DNA of 46,860 bases, taken from RGIG8306 sp964566025 (lineage in GTDB: Bacteria > Bacillota > Clostridia > Lachnospirales > Lachnospiraceae). The translations under genes were made by a program, and so were the position numbers. Where the stretch lies: the NCBI GenBank assembly GCA_964566025.1, contig CAZMHF010000010.1, positions 1 to 46,860 of the forward strand, in the 5' to 3' direction. Shown here piece after piece: positions 35,122-42,551 of this stretch (position 1 is its first letter; every line of letters starts with the position of its first letter). The notes below the pieces were generated by a model. It did no database searches, was not told the DNA's origin, and worked only from the letters and a program-made list of their open reading frames with translations.

Positions 35122-36150
35122 TTATTTCGTCATCATTTTCTTAACATCTTCTAATTTTTCGATAAGTGTATCGCACCAGTTATCAAATTCATCATCATCT
35201 TCTTGAAGCTCTGGATGAGCCAATACATAGCGAATAGTATTTGCCACACCTTCATCAAAACGAACTTTTGCCACAAAATCGGGCACCAATGTTTTTAGCT
35301 TCGTATTGTCAAATACGACCGAATTGCTCTTATCACCAATTAAGCTACCCTCAAAATCATAATGGCTTACGGCATCTAAGAAATCAGAAGCTACATAATA
35401 TGGCTTACATGAAACACCCAAAACTCTTGCAATGCTCTCATAAATTTGATTCCACGTTAATGTCTCATCCGATGTAATTTGAACCGCCTCGCCAATGGCA
35501 TGAACATTCCCTAGCAAACCGATAAATCCGTTTGCAAAATCCGAATTATGTGTCATTGTCCATAATGAAGTTCCATCACCATGAATAATAACGGGTTTTT
35601 CCTGCATCATGCGTTTTACAACTTGCCAACTTCCCTTATCACCATGAACACCCAATGGAATACTACGCTCGTCATAAGTATGGCTAGGACGTACAATTGT
35701 CACTGGAAAACCATTTTCACGATACATTTTCATCAAATATTCTTCGCATGCGATTTTATTGCGTGAGTATTCCCAGTATGGATTGGCTAGTGTTGTTCCT
35801 TCATTAATGCGATAGTCTCTACAAGGCTTATGGTAAGCTGAAGCCGAGCTTATAAAAATAAATTGATTTGTTTTATCCTTAAACAAGCGATAATCCCTCT
35901 CCAATTGTGATGGTACAAATGCGATAAAATCTGCTACAACATCAAATTTTAAGTCCTTGATCGCCTCGCTTACTTGTTCTTCTTGATTAATGTCCGCAAA
36001 AATATAACGGATATTATCATATTCGGTTGTTAATTCTGCATTTCTCGTACCTCTATTCAATAAATAAAGTGTATTTTCTTTATTTTCGATTAGTTTTTTC
36101 GATATCGCCATGCTAATAATTCCTGTTCCACCGATTAATAAAATATTCAT
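35122..36150 (-). CDS. NAD-dependent epimerase/dehydratase-like SDR
   Basis: A 342-residue extended short-chain dehydrogenase. Residues 1-20 hold the GGTGIIS nucleotide-binding motif; SSASAY and YSRNK supply the catalytic Ser/Tyr-x3-Lys set; RPSHTYDER follows. It resembles the CSP41-like NDP-sugar epimerase group, though the sugar is unknown. SD AAGGAG; a strong promoter lies 50 bp upstream. Probably co-transcribed with the HAD phosphatase. Confidence 0.85.
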   Translation of the reverse strand: MNILLIGGTGIISMAISKKLIENKENTLYLLNRGTRNAELTTEYDNIRYIFADINQEEQVSEAIKDLKFDVVADFIAFVPSQLERDYRLFKDKTNQFIFISSASAYHKPCRDYRINEGTTLANPYWEYSRNKIACEEYLMKMYRENGFPVTIVRPSHTYDERSIPLGVHGDKGSWQVVKRMMQEKPVIIHGDGTSLWTMTHNSDFANGFIGLLGNVHAIGEAVQITSDETLTWNQIYESIARVLGVSCKPYYVASDFLDAVSHYDFEGSLIGDKSNSVVFDNTKLKTLVPDFVAKVRFDEGVANTIRYVLAHPELQEDDDEFDNWCDTLIEKLEDVKKMMTK

Positions 36151-36201
36151 ATCTACTCTCTCCTTTTCTGCTTCATTATTTTTCGCAGTTTCCTTATGGA
36201 T

Positions 36202-36229
36202 ATTATATCATTTCACACGCTAATGTCAA
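36202..36229 (-). promoter_or_regulatory. Consensus promoter of the SDR-HAD unit
   Basis: On the minus strand TTGACA (36224-36229), a 16-bp spacer and TATAAT (36202-36207). Both hexamers are perfect. Confidence 0.8.
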
Positions 36230-36297
36230 TTTTAAACCATCAAAAGATATTCATCCATTATAACAATATGAACATTTCCTACAACCAAGCGAATCAT

Positions 36298-36843
36298 TTA
36301 TTTCTTTAACTCCTCTAATAATTCATTTATCCTTTCATAATCGTATTGAATGATCGTTTTGTGCGTTCCGTCTATATAGTGAATTGTAATGGCATATCCC
36401 TTCTTCTCATTATGCGATTCATTTTTTTCTTCATTTTTATGCTCCACTTTTTCCTCATTTTCATTCTGCACCTGTTTCTCTGTTTGCGTATTCATCTCTA
36501 TTGGTGAATTCATCTCTATCTCATTTTCTTTTTCGAGTTCTAAGGAATTTATTATCTTTAAAATAGTTTCTTCGTCTTCAAAATGATTTTTAGTAGGTAT
36601 ATGAAACATATTTTCGATATCAATTGATGCAATATGATTCCCTTGTGAAAGCTCCATGCCTTTTTCATTTGAAATATTCCTTCTTTTTTGCAAAGCATAT
36701 TGGCTGCTAAAGAAGATGACAAGCATACTTATTGCAACCACTGTGCCAATTTTGAAATGAAGTATTTGTTTTTGCTTTTTTTCGAGCATTAATTTTTCCG
36801 CTTTTTTATAAACGATTTCCTTGAATTCATCTTTATTTCTCAC
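36298..36843 (-). CDS. Single-pass membrane protein, likely anti-sigma partner
   Basis: A 181-residue protein I do not recognise as a named family. Residues 1-25 are basic and cytoplasmic, about 28-47 form one transmembrane helix (GTVVAISMLVIFFSSQYAL), and 95-145 are Glu/Asn/Lys low complexity. The last 40 residues (YAITIHYIDGTHKTIIQYDYERI) look like a small beta domain. The gene overlaps the ECF sigma gene by 11 bp. That layout is classical for an anti-sigma factor, but no zinc anti-sigma motif (H-x3-C-x2-C) is seen, so the role is inferred from context. Confidence 0.6.
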   Translation of the reverse strand: MRNKDEFKEIVYKKAEKLMLEKKQKQILHFKIGTVVAISMLVIFFSSQYALQKRRNISNEKGMELSQGNHIASIDIENMFHIPTKNHFEDEETILKIINSLELEKENEIEMNSPIEMNTQTEKQVQNENEEKVEHKNEEKNESHNEKKGYAITIHYIDGTHKTIIQYDYERINELLEELKK

Positions 36844-37384
36844 GAGTCAATTCCTCCATTTCTAATTTACTACGCAATGCTTTTTTTGCGCGATATATCA
36901 AATTCTCAACTTGTTTTTTTGTCTTTCTCATAACTTTTCCCGCTTCTATATACGAAAATTGTTCAAAATAAATAAGATGCAGCACCATTTTATATTCATC
37001 TTTTAATGTATCCATCACAGCGTTTATTTTTTTCTTTTCCTCATTAGCAATAACCATATCTTCTAATGATCGATATTCTTTTTTCTCATCCATAAAACTT
37101 TCAGATACTTTCGCAAATTTCGATTCTCGTCTTAACCAATCAATTGCGCGACTTTTTCCAATCATAAATAAATAGGTTTTTAATGATACCGAAAAATTAT
37201 ATCGCTTAGGATGTACGATAAGCATGGCAAACACATCTGCAGCCAAATCTTCTGCAACCGTTAAATTATGTACATAGCGATTTATAAAGAAAATTAGATT
37301 GGCTTGATACGCATCTATAATTTCCTCAAATCCACTCTCATCCCCATCAAGGAAACGACGGTAGCTACTTGCGCCGTTGTCCAT
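36833..37384 (-). CDS. ECF-type sigma-70 factor
   Basis: A 183-residue ECF sigma factor. Region 2 reads FINRYVHNLTVAEDLAADVF followed by LKTYLFMIGKSRAIDWLRRE (regions 2.3-2.4); region 4 is FEQFSYIEAGKVMRKTKKQVENLIYRAKKALR. No extra C-terminal domain. SD AGGAGG lies 5 nt before the ATG. The overlapping downstream membrane gene is its likely regulator. Targets are unknown. Confidence 0.9.
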   Translation of the reverse strand: MDNGASSYRRFLDGDESGFEEIIDAYQANLIFFINRYVHNLTVAEDLAADVFAMLIVHPKRYNFSVSLKTYLFMIGKSRAIDWLRRESKFAKVSESFMDEKKEYRSLEDMVIANEEKKKINAVMDTLKDEYKMVLHLIYFEQFSYIEAGKVMRKTKKQVENLIYRAKKALRSKLEMEELTREK

Positions 37385-37501
37385 ATGAACCTCCTGTTTT
37401 GTTATGAAGCATTTCTGTTCTCGCTCATTATACGATTATAACGACGAAAACACTCATCGTAAAGCGACTTTTCTCCATTTCTTCATTTTTGAAAGATTTT
37501 C

Positions 37502-37529
37502 TTGCAATTTGATTTTCCTTTGCTATAAT
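37502..37529 (+). promoter_or_regulatory. Promoter of tRNA-Ser
   Basis: TTGCAA (37502-37507), a 16-bp spacer and TATAAT (37524-37529), 18 bp before the tRNA. Confidence 0.7.
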
Positions 37530-37547
37530 AAATAGTGTTCAACTTTT

Positions 37548-37633
37548 GGAGAAGTATCGAAGTGGTCATAACGAGCTTGACTCGAAATCAAGTTGTCCGC
37601 AAGGGCACGTGGGTTCGAATCCCACCTTCTCCG
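37548..37633 (+). tRNA. tRNA-Ser(CGA)
   Basis: Acceptor stem GGAGAAG pairs with CTTCTCC. The anticodon arm CTTGA-CTCGAAA-TCAAG gives anticodon CGA (codon UCG). A long variable arm with GTCC/GGGC pairing marks it as tRNA-Ser, and the T arm is TGGG-TTCGAAT-CCCA. The CCA end is not encoded; the discriminator base is G. Confidence 0.95.
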
Positions 37634-37634
37634 T

Positions 37635-37675
37635 AAAAAAAGTTTCCCAACGACTGTTGGGATCTTTTTTTATTT
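37635..37675 (+). terminator. Terminator of tRNA-Ser
   Basis: TCCCAAC-GACT-GTTGGGA hairpin with an A-run before and T7 after, starting 2 bp after the tRNA. An identical copy is at 37776-37816. Confidence 0.88.
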
Positions 37676-37680
37676 AGGAA

Positions 37681-37770
37681 GGATTCGAACCAGGTTCACG
37701 ACTTTCTCGCATTGTGCAACAATGCGCTAAGGAGCGCGCGACGATGAACGTCGTTGGAATCCACACCTTC
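37681..37770 (-). repeat. Structured repeat, partial copy E
   Basis: On the minus strand it reads a CGACG/CGTCG hairpin, then AGCGCATTGT-TGC-ACAATGCG and GAGAAAGT, ending CTGGTTCGAATCC. The CGCATTGT hairpin and the GAGAAAGT linker match copies A and D, and the end resembles the GAGTATCC tail of the family. The left half of the family is missing. A second identical stretch (37919-37973) follows the gap. Confidence 0.65.
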
Positions 37771-37818
37771 TCCGTAAAAAAAGTTTCCCAACGACTGTTG
37801 GGATCTTTTTTTATTTAG

Positions 37819-37918
37819 NNNNNNNNNNNNNNNNNNNNNNNNNNNNNNNNNNNNNNNNNNNNNNNNNNNNNNNNNNNNNNNNNNNNNNNNNNNNNNNNNN
37901 NNNNNNNNNNNNNNNNNN
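37819..37918. other. Assembly gap of 100 Ns
   Basis: Exactly 100 Ns, the usual placeholder for a gap of unknown size. The 55 bp after it (37919-37973) equal 37715-37769 before it, so the gap lies inside a tandem repeat. Any frames running through it are artefacts. Confidence 0.99.
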
Positions 37919-37973
37919 TGCAACAATGCGCTAAGGAGCGCGCGACGATGAACGTCGTTGGAATCCACACCTT
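37919..37973 (-). repeat. Structured repeat, partial copy E' after gap
   Basis: Identical to 37715-37769; broken at the gap edge. After it the sequence diverges to A/T-rich DNA (37974-38095) in which I see no gene. Confidence 0.8.
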
Positions 37974-38095
37974 ATTTGGAGTAGCTACTGAAAATTTTGT
38001 TTTACTATATTTTCTGTTCTTTTTGTAATTATAAGAAGCATTTAATTTTATCTTGGATTTAGATAACAACCATCGTATACCAAACTCCTTATTAT

Positions 38096-38275
38096 AACCT
38101 TGATAAAGATGTCCCCCACTTCTAAGCAAAGTGAAAGTGGGGGTAACATCTTTGTATCAGTAGGTGTTCAAGCACCTACTGATATGCAGCGAAGCTGCAA
38201 CAAAGGGTTACCAGCGCATTGTTTCACAATGCGAGTAAGTAACACTGCTATTAGCAGTGTGGATTACGAGTATCC
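38096..38275 (+). repeat. Structured repeat element, copy A (most complete)
   Basis: The fullest copy, 180 bp with five hairpins: 1 at 38105-38152 (AAAGATGT with ACATCTTT, inner CCCCCACTT/AAGTGGGGG); 2 at 38155-38184 (12 bp, loop TTCAAG); 3 at 38185-38199 (TGCAGC-GAA-GCTGCA); 4 at 38215-38233 (CGCATTGT-TTC-ACAATGCG); 5 at 38242-38260 (ACACTGCT-ATT-AGCAGTGT). The tail GGAT-TACGAGT-ATCC closes it. The left TAACCTT can pair with AAGGGTTA at about 38203-38210, enclosing hairpins 1-3. About 25 bp further upstream (TATACCAA) also resemble copy B's flank. No open reading frame. Confidence 0.85.
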
Positions 38276-38394
38276 TATTTGACATGTCAATGTGTCTTTT
38301 ACAACTTTTATTTAGCATATCAGTTTTCCATACGCTGACAGAGGGTATACTTCTATGCATGTCTCAAGACCTCTTCATGGTATTCATTATTTCA
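38276..38394. other. Intergenic, no gene seen
   Basis: A/T-rich 120 bp between copy A and the Fic stop. A perfect 12-bp palindrome TTGACATGTCAA lies at about 38279-38290. Confidence 0.5.
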
Positions 38395-39333
38395 TCAAAA
38401 TTTTTTCCAGCAATGTTTCTTCATAAAATCGCTGATGGTGTTTGACTCCTTCCCCTCATAATAACCGACTAAAAGGTGCTTGAACTCAGGTACTTCCTTT
38501 TCGGGAATAACCAAAAAACCTTCGCCGTGTGCGATTAAAAACTGATTGGCAAAAATTATAGCGGCACGCTTGTTTCCGTCCAAAAACACCTGAGTTTTCA
38601 TTACGTATAAACACAGAGCAATTGTATTGTCTATAGGCGCTTCACTTCTTGTTGCAATTTCGGCAATACGGTCTTTTACGTCCATTTCTATAGGAAGAGG
38701 CGGAACGTAACTTGAACCGCCGATTGTTACAGGAACTCCGCGAATCCGGCCTCCTTCTGCAAAGAAGCCTTCATTGACCAATCGGGCAATATGACTTAGC
38801 ATGTAATAATCCGTTTTACTGGCAATCACATCTCTGTCCAAGATAAACTCCCATGCATGTTTTAGATTGAGTATCTTCTGAACATCAGTCGCAGCAACGC
38901 CATTGACTTTTCCATTTTCAATAATCTCTTCAGTTTGAGGGAACGAGGTTGCAACGCCTTCCAGAACCGCCTGGTCATAAATATTAGCCTTCATGTTAGC
39001 TCTGGCAAAATCAATATTTTGTAGCACCTTTTCGGACAATGCATCATCCGTGTGGCCAAGATTTAAAAGTTGCTTTTCAATTTTTCGAATACTTTTTCTT
39101 AATTCTCTAGAATCCCGAGAATTCCTTAAAAGCAGCTGATATAGATCTTCCGAATAAATACCTACATAGGTTGACGTCAACTTTCCACCTACGCGCTTGC
39201 GTACATATAAATACTTACCACTGGAATTTTCTTTAATTTCTGGAGTTCCATCATAAGGTATCAAGTTCAATCTACTTTGAAAATCTGATTTTTGCCGTAT
39301 TAATTCCTGTATTTTCATAAGTGTGTTTTCCAT
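38395..39333 (-). CDS. Fic/Doc-family protein with Gln in place of catalytic His
   Basis: A 312-residue Fic-fold protein. The active-site loop reads KTQVFLDGNKRAA (about residue 250), so the H-P-F-x-D/E-G-N-G/K-R signature is kept except the catalytic His, which is Gln. The N-terminal half is helical and charged with no domain I can name (residues 1-110 include a YLYVRKRVGGKLTSTYVG beta segment). Fic enzymes transfer AMP or phosphate to proteins; loss of His suggests altered or absent transfer, though this Q-type loop recurs in Firmicutes. ATG at 39333 follows AAAGGAG; 12 extra upstream codons are untranslated leader. The gene sits between direct copies A and B and looks acquired. Confidence 0.85.
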   Translation of the reverse strand: MENTLMKIQELIRQKSDFQSRLNLIPYDGTPEIKENSSGKYLYVRKRVGGKLTSTYVGIYSEDLYQLLLRNSRDSRELRKSIRKIEKQLLNLGHTDDALSEKVLQNIDFARANMKANIYDQAVLEGVATSFPQTEEIIENGKVNGVAATDVQKILNLKHAWEFILDRDVIASKTDYYMLSHIARLVNEGFFAEGGRIRGVPVTIGGSSYVPPLPIEMDVKDRIAEIATRSEAPIDNTIALCLYVMKTQVFLDGNKRAAIIFANQFLIAHGEGFLVIPEKEVPEFKHLLVGYYEGKESNTISDFMKKHCWKKF

Positions 39334-39345
39334 AATCGCATCTCC

Positions 39346-39390
39346 TTTAGGGAACAATTTTGAGTCCATTATATCATATTGTTCCCTAAA
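39346..39390 (-). promoter_or_regulatory. Fic promoter with 13-bp inverted-repeat operator
   Basis: A perfect 13-bp inverted repeat (39346-39358 and 39378-39390; arm TTTAGGGAACAAT) with a 19-bp spacer surrounds the Fic minus-strand -10 TATAAT (39368-39373). The upstream arm overlaps the spacer between -10 and a weak -35 TTGCTT, and the downstream arm overlaps the SD. A regulator bound here would block both transcription and leader access. Confidence 0.75.
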
Positions 39391-39501
39391 AAAGCAAGAA
39401 CTTATGCCGGGATATAGAGAATATTATGAATCAAAAATGATAATGTCCTCATATACTCCACGGGAAAATGTCTTAAGCATGGTATACCAACGCCTGTATA
39501 T
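39391..39501. other. Intergenic between Fic promoter and copy B
   Basis: A short open stretch (from ATG at about 39406) reads through into copy B, but I recognise nothing in it; it does not resemble a padR N-terminus. Confidence 0.4.
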
Positions 39502-39620
39502 AACCTTGATAAAGATGTCCCCCACTTCTAAGCAAAGCGAAAGTGGGGGTAACATCTTTGTATCAGTAGGTGTTCAAGCACCTACTGATATGCAGCGAAG
39601 CTGCAACAAGGGGTTACCAG
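39502..39620 (+). repeat. Structured repeat element, copy B (3' truncated)
   Basis: Nearly identical to copy A over about 119 bp (two differences seen: GTGAAAG/GCGAAAG, CAAAGGG/CAAGGGG). It has hairpins 1-3 and the TAACC...GGTTACC closing stem, then stops; hairpins 4-5 and the GAGTATCC tail are absent. It runs straight into padR coding sequence at 39622. Confidence 0.85.
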
Positions 39621-39621
39621 T

Positions 39622-40253
39622 GAAACACTCCATCAAGACGGTGCACCTTCAAAAAAAGTATATACCATCACTACGCTTGGCTTATCCGAACTAAAGCGTT
39701 GGACACTTACGCACCCTAGTATCCCTGAACGAAAGAATTCTTTCTTAATTCAACTTGCCTATGCGTGGCAAGCAAACCAAACAGAATTATTCACCTTGCT
39801 ATCACAATACGAAGAAGAAATAAGAGGTTGTTTACTTATTGAAGAAAATAAATTATCCAACTCTACTTTCGTATCTACTCAAATAAACCGCGAAAAAATC
39901 ATTTGGGATTCCATATATGAAAATGTGTTATCTAGCTATCGGCACGAATTGGAATGGATTTTGGAAACGAAAAAGGCGATTGAGGAATTTGAAAATGAAC
40001 AATCAAGCGATAATGAACCTACTTTCCTAGAGGATACACACCGTATTCCATTTGAAGTTGTGACAAAAGCCTCTGGAAGCTATATTCTTCTTTCTGGAAA
40101 TCACAAATCACTTCAACAGGAGCAAGATGCAATTGATTTAACCTCCCAACTTCTGGAAGCTTAAAAGACTTTCTAAGAGAAAGCAATCGTGGAACGGCAT
40201 TTCATACTTATACATCCATTATTGAAGCAGAAAACTGGCTACTTCATTCGTGA
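39622..40253 (+). pseudogene. padR-DUF4180 gene remnant
   Basis: From 39622 the frame reads ETLHQDGAPSKKVYTITTLG then LSELKRWTLTHPS, the wing and end of a PadR-type winged helix, followed by the helical PadR C-terminal domain. The recognition helix and start are missing because copy B ends here. A DUF4180-like domain follows (YILLSG...QDAIDLTSQ); the frame stops at 40164, but one base earlier the other frame continues as LKDFLRESNRGTAFHTYTS to a TGA at 40251-40253, matching the C-terminal end of DUF4180. About 50-60 middle residues of that domain seem deleted. So the gene is truncated at the front and frameshifted/deleted inside. Similarity is from memory of these families. Confidence 0.6.
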
Positions 40254-40258
40254 ACCAC

Positions 40259-40287
40259 TTGCTTTTCGGCGTTTAATACTATATAAT
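40259..40287 (+). promoter_or_regulatory. Promoter of amino-acid importer 2
   Basis: TTGCTT (40259-40264), a 17-bp spacer and TATAAT (40282-40287), about 35 bp before the binding-protein gene. Confidence 0.65.
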
Positions 40288-40322
40288 TCTCTTACATTTA
40301 ACAAAGAAAGAAGGAGTCTATT

Positions 40323-41123
40323 ATGAAAAAGAAATTATTAATTTTACTATGTGCCCTACTAATCACTGTTCCTGTTGTAGCTTCTGGCTGCAATGCAAAA
40401 AAGAGCAATAAGCTTACCATTGCTACTAACGCAGAATTTGAACCATTTGAGATGCAAAAGGATGGCGAAATTGTTGGTTTTGATATCGATTTGATCAATG
40501 AAATCGCTAAAAAACTCAATATGGAAGTGGAACTAAACAATATGGAATTTGACGGTATTGTTGCGGCAATTCAATCAAAAACATACAAAGCTGCTATCTC
40601 TGGTATGACGATCACACCAAAACGTGAAAAAAGCGTACTATTTTCAATTCCTTATTACAGTACAACACAGGTGCTAATTACAAAAAAAGATGATACCGTT
40701 TTTACAGGTACTACAAAAAAAGAGATTGACGCTCAACTCGTTGGCAAAAAACTCGGTGTATGCAGTGGCTTTACAGGTGAAGCTTATGTAAATGGCGACG
40801 AAGATATGGGGCTTGAAGCGATTAAAGATGCCAAAGCTGTTACGTATGACAACATCTCTCTTGCTGTTACCGATTTGAAAAATGGAAACATTGACGCTAT
40901 CGTTATGGACAAAATCGTTGCTCAAAATGCTGCAGCAGCAAGCGAAAATAGTGATATTGTTGTAAAAGACATTACATTAACAACCGAAGAATATGCGATT
41001 GTTATTAACAAAGACGACAAAGAACTAAAAGCGAAAATTGACAAAGCACTTGGAGAGCTTATTGATAGCGGAAAAGTAGAAGAACTCTATAAAAAATGGG
41101 AAATCGATTGGGAAACTAAATAA
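40323..41123 (+). CDS. Amino-acid ABC importer 2, binding lipoprotein
   Basis: A 266-residue family 3 binding protein. Signal peptide MKKKLLILLCALLITVPVV ends in a lipobox-like VASGC. The mature protein begins with KLTIATNAEFEPFEM and contains IVGFDIDLINEIAKKL and AISGMTITPKREKSVLFS, typical of glutamine/arginine/lysine binders. SD AAGGAG lies 7 nt upstream. The stop overlaps the permease start by one base. Confidence 0.93.
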   Translation: MKKKLLILLCALLITVPVVASGCNAKKSNKLTIATNAEFEPFEMQKDGEIVGFDIDLINEIAKKLNMEVELNNMEFDGIVAAIQSKTYKAAISGMTITPKREKSVLFSIPYYSTTQVLITKKDDTVFTGTTKKEIDAQLVGKKLGVCSGFTGEAYVNGDEDMGLEAIKDAKAVTYDNISLAVTDLKNGNIDAIVMDKIVAQNAAAASENSDIVVKDITLTTEEYAIVINKDDKELKAKIDKALGELIDSGKVEELYKKWEIDWETK

Positions 41124-41818
41124 TGTTTGATAACTTTTTTCAGCGCATTTATGACCAGTTTATAGCAGGAAATGGTTTTGACCAGCTGCTATCTGGTCTG
41201 AAAAACACTTTATTAATTGCATTACTTGGCCTAATCATTGGTGTCTTCTTGGGTATCGTCTTCGCAATTATGCGCGTTATACCACGAACCAATTTTTTCG
41301 GCAAATTATGCAATTTCATCGCGATTATTTATATTACAATTATTCGTGGCATTCCACTTGTTGTTTTATTATTGCTTGGCTACTACGGTATCTTCGGCCC
41401 TATGGGAGCAAATGCCCTAGCTGTTGGTATCATCATTTTTGGTATCAATAGTAGCGCTTATGTTGCCGAAATTGTCCGAAGCGGTATTCAAGCTGTTGAC
41501 AAAGGACAAATGGAAGCTGGTCGTTCGTTAGGTCTCTCCTATCGTGCCTCTATGCTTAAAATTGTTCTTCCACAGGCGATTAAAAATATTTTACCTGCCT
41601 TGGGAAATGAATTTATTGTTTTAATTAAAGAAACATCCGTAGCAGGTTTTATTACTGTTTTTGATCTTACAAGAGCAGGAAGAGCGATTGTTTCTCAAAC
41701 CTATGATGCCTTCGTACCCTATATTGTGCTTGCGATGGTTTACCTTGTTTTAGTTCTTATTGCCACTTACCTTGTTGGATTACTTGAGAGGAGGTTAGGC
41801 AAAAGTGATAACCGTTAA
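41123..41818 (+). CDS. Amino-acid ABC importer 2, permease
   Basis: A 231-residue HisM-type permease with about five helices and the EAA loop region AVDKGQMEAGRSLGLSYRAS, then KIVLPQAIKNILPALGNEF. It overlaps its neighbours by 1 bp (upstream) and 14 bp (downstream), so the three genes are tightly coupled. Confidence 0.94.
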   Translation: MFDNFFQRIYDQFIAGNGFDQLLSGLKNTLLIALLGLIIGVFLGIVFAIMRVIPRTNFFGKLCNFIAIIYITIIRGIPLVVLLLLGYYGIFGPMGANALAVGIIIFGINSSAYVAEIVRSGIQAVDKGQMEAGRSLGLSYRASMLKIVLPQAIKNILPALGNEFIVLIKETSVAGFITVFDLTRAGRAIVSQTYDAFVPYIVLAMVYLVLVLIATYLVGLLERRLGKSDNR

Positions 41819-42527
41819 AAATCTAAACAAATCATTTGGAAAACTAAATGTCTTAAAAAACATCAATTACACGATTAACGCTGGTGAAAAAATCGTTATT
41901 GTCGGTCCTTCGGGCTCCGGAAAAAGCACCTTTCTTCGTTGCCTAAATTTACTTGAGGTTCCTACCTCAGGTGAGGTTTGGTTTCATGACACATTGATCA
42001 ATAGCAAAAAATGCGATATCAATAAACATCGCACGAAAATGGGTATGGTTTTTCAACAATTTAACCTTTTCCCACATAAGACGGTGCTTGAAAATATTAT
42101 AATGGCGCCTATTTATCATGGAATGATGAAAGAGTCTGAAGCAAAACAAGAAGCGATTGAACTACTCACTCGTATCGGTCTTGCTGATAAAGCAAATGAA
42201 TACCCAGAAAAGCTTTCTGGTGGTCAGAAGCAACGTGTTGCTATTGTTCGAGCATTAGCAATGAAACCAGAGGTACTACTTTTCGATGAGCCGACAAGTG
42301 CCTTAGATCCTGAGATGGTAGGTGAGGTTCTCGAAGTAATGAAAGAACTAGCCAATCAAGGCATGACGATGGCAGTTGTCAGTCATGAAATGGGTTTTGC
42401 ACGTGAGGTTGCTACAAAAGTTATCTTTATGGATGATGGTATGATTCTTGAAGAGGCACCTCCATCAGAGTTTTTTGACCATCCAAAACACCCAAGACTT
42501 CAAGAGTTTCTCTCAAAGGTTCTCTAA
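41805..42527 (+). CDS. Amino-acid ABC importer 2, ATPase
   Basis: A 240-residue GlnQ-type ATPase: Walker A GPSGSGKST, Q-loop FQQFNLFPH, signature LSGGQKQRVAIVRALA, Walker B LLFDEPTSALDPE, switch His VVSHEMGFA. It starts with GTG, 10 nt after AGGAGG. A separate operon from the importer at 32123 but the same subunit order. Confidence 0.95.
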   Translation: MITVKNLNKSFGKLNVLKNINYTINAGEKIVIVGPSGSGKSTFLRCLNLLEVPTSGEVWFHDTLINSKKCDINKHRTKMGMVFQQFNLFPHKTVLENIIMAPIYHGMMKESEAKQEAIELLTRIGLADKANEYPEKLSGGQKQRVAIVRALAMKPEVLLFDEPTSALDPEMVGEVLEVMKELANQGMTMAVVSHEMGFAREVATKVIFMDDGMILEEAPPSEFFDHPKHPRLQEFLSKVL

Positions 42528-42551
42528 TCTACTTAACAAGGAGCAATTTTT

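Larger units (their letters stand above)
37624..37818 (+). repeat. 141-bp period duplication of tRNA 3' end and terminator
   Basis: The 54-bp segment 37624-37677 (acceptor 3' strand plus terminator) recurs at 37765-37818, 141 bp downstream. The second copy lacks an intact T arm, having GGAATCCACACC in place of GGTTCGAATCCCACC. The second copy ends exactly at the assembly gap, which probably collapsed further units. Confidence 0.85.

Noticed and set aside
37681..37691. A second tRNA on the minus strand suggested by GGTTCGAATCC
   Set aside because: Only a two-base T stem can form and no acceptor, D or anticodon arm is present; it is the end of repeat copy E.
37696..38129. Open frames running through the N stretch on the minus strand
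   Set aside because: They exist only because Ns do not create stops, and their readable parts are repeat DNA.
39323..39694. Plus-strand frame from the Fic leader through copy B
   Set aside because: It runs across the operator and a structured repeat, resembles no protein, and enters padR in the wrong frame.
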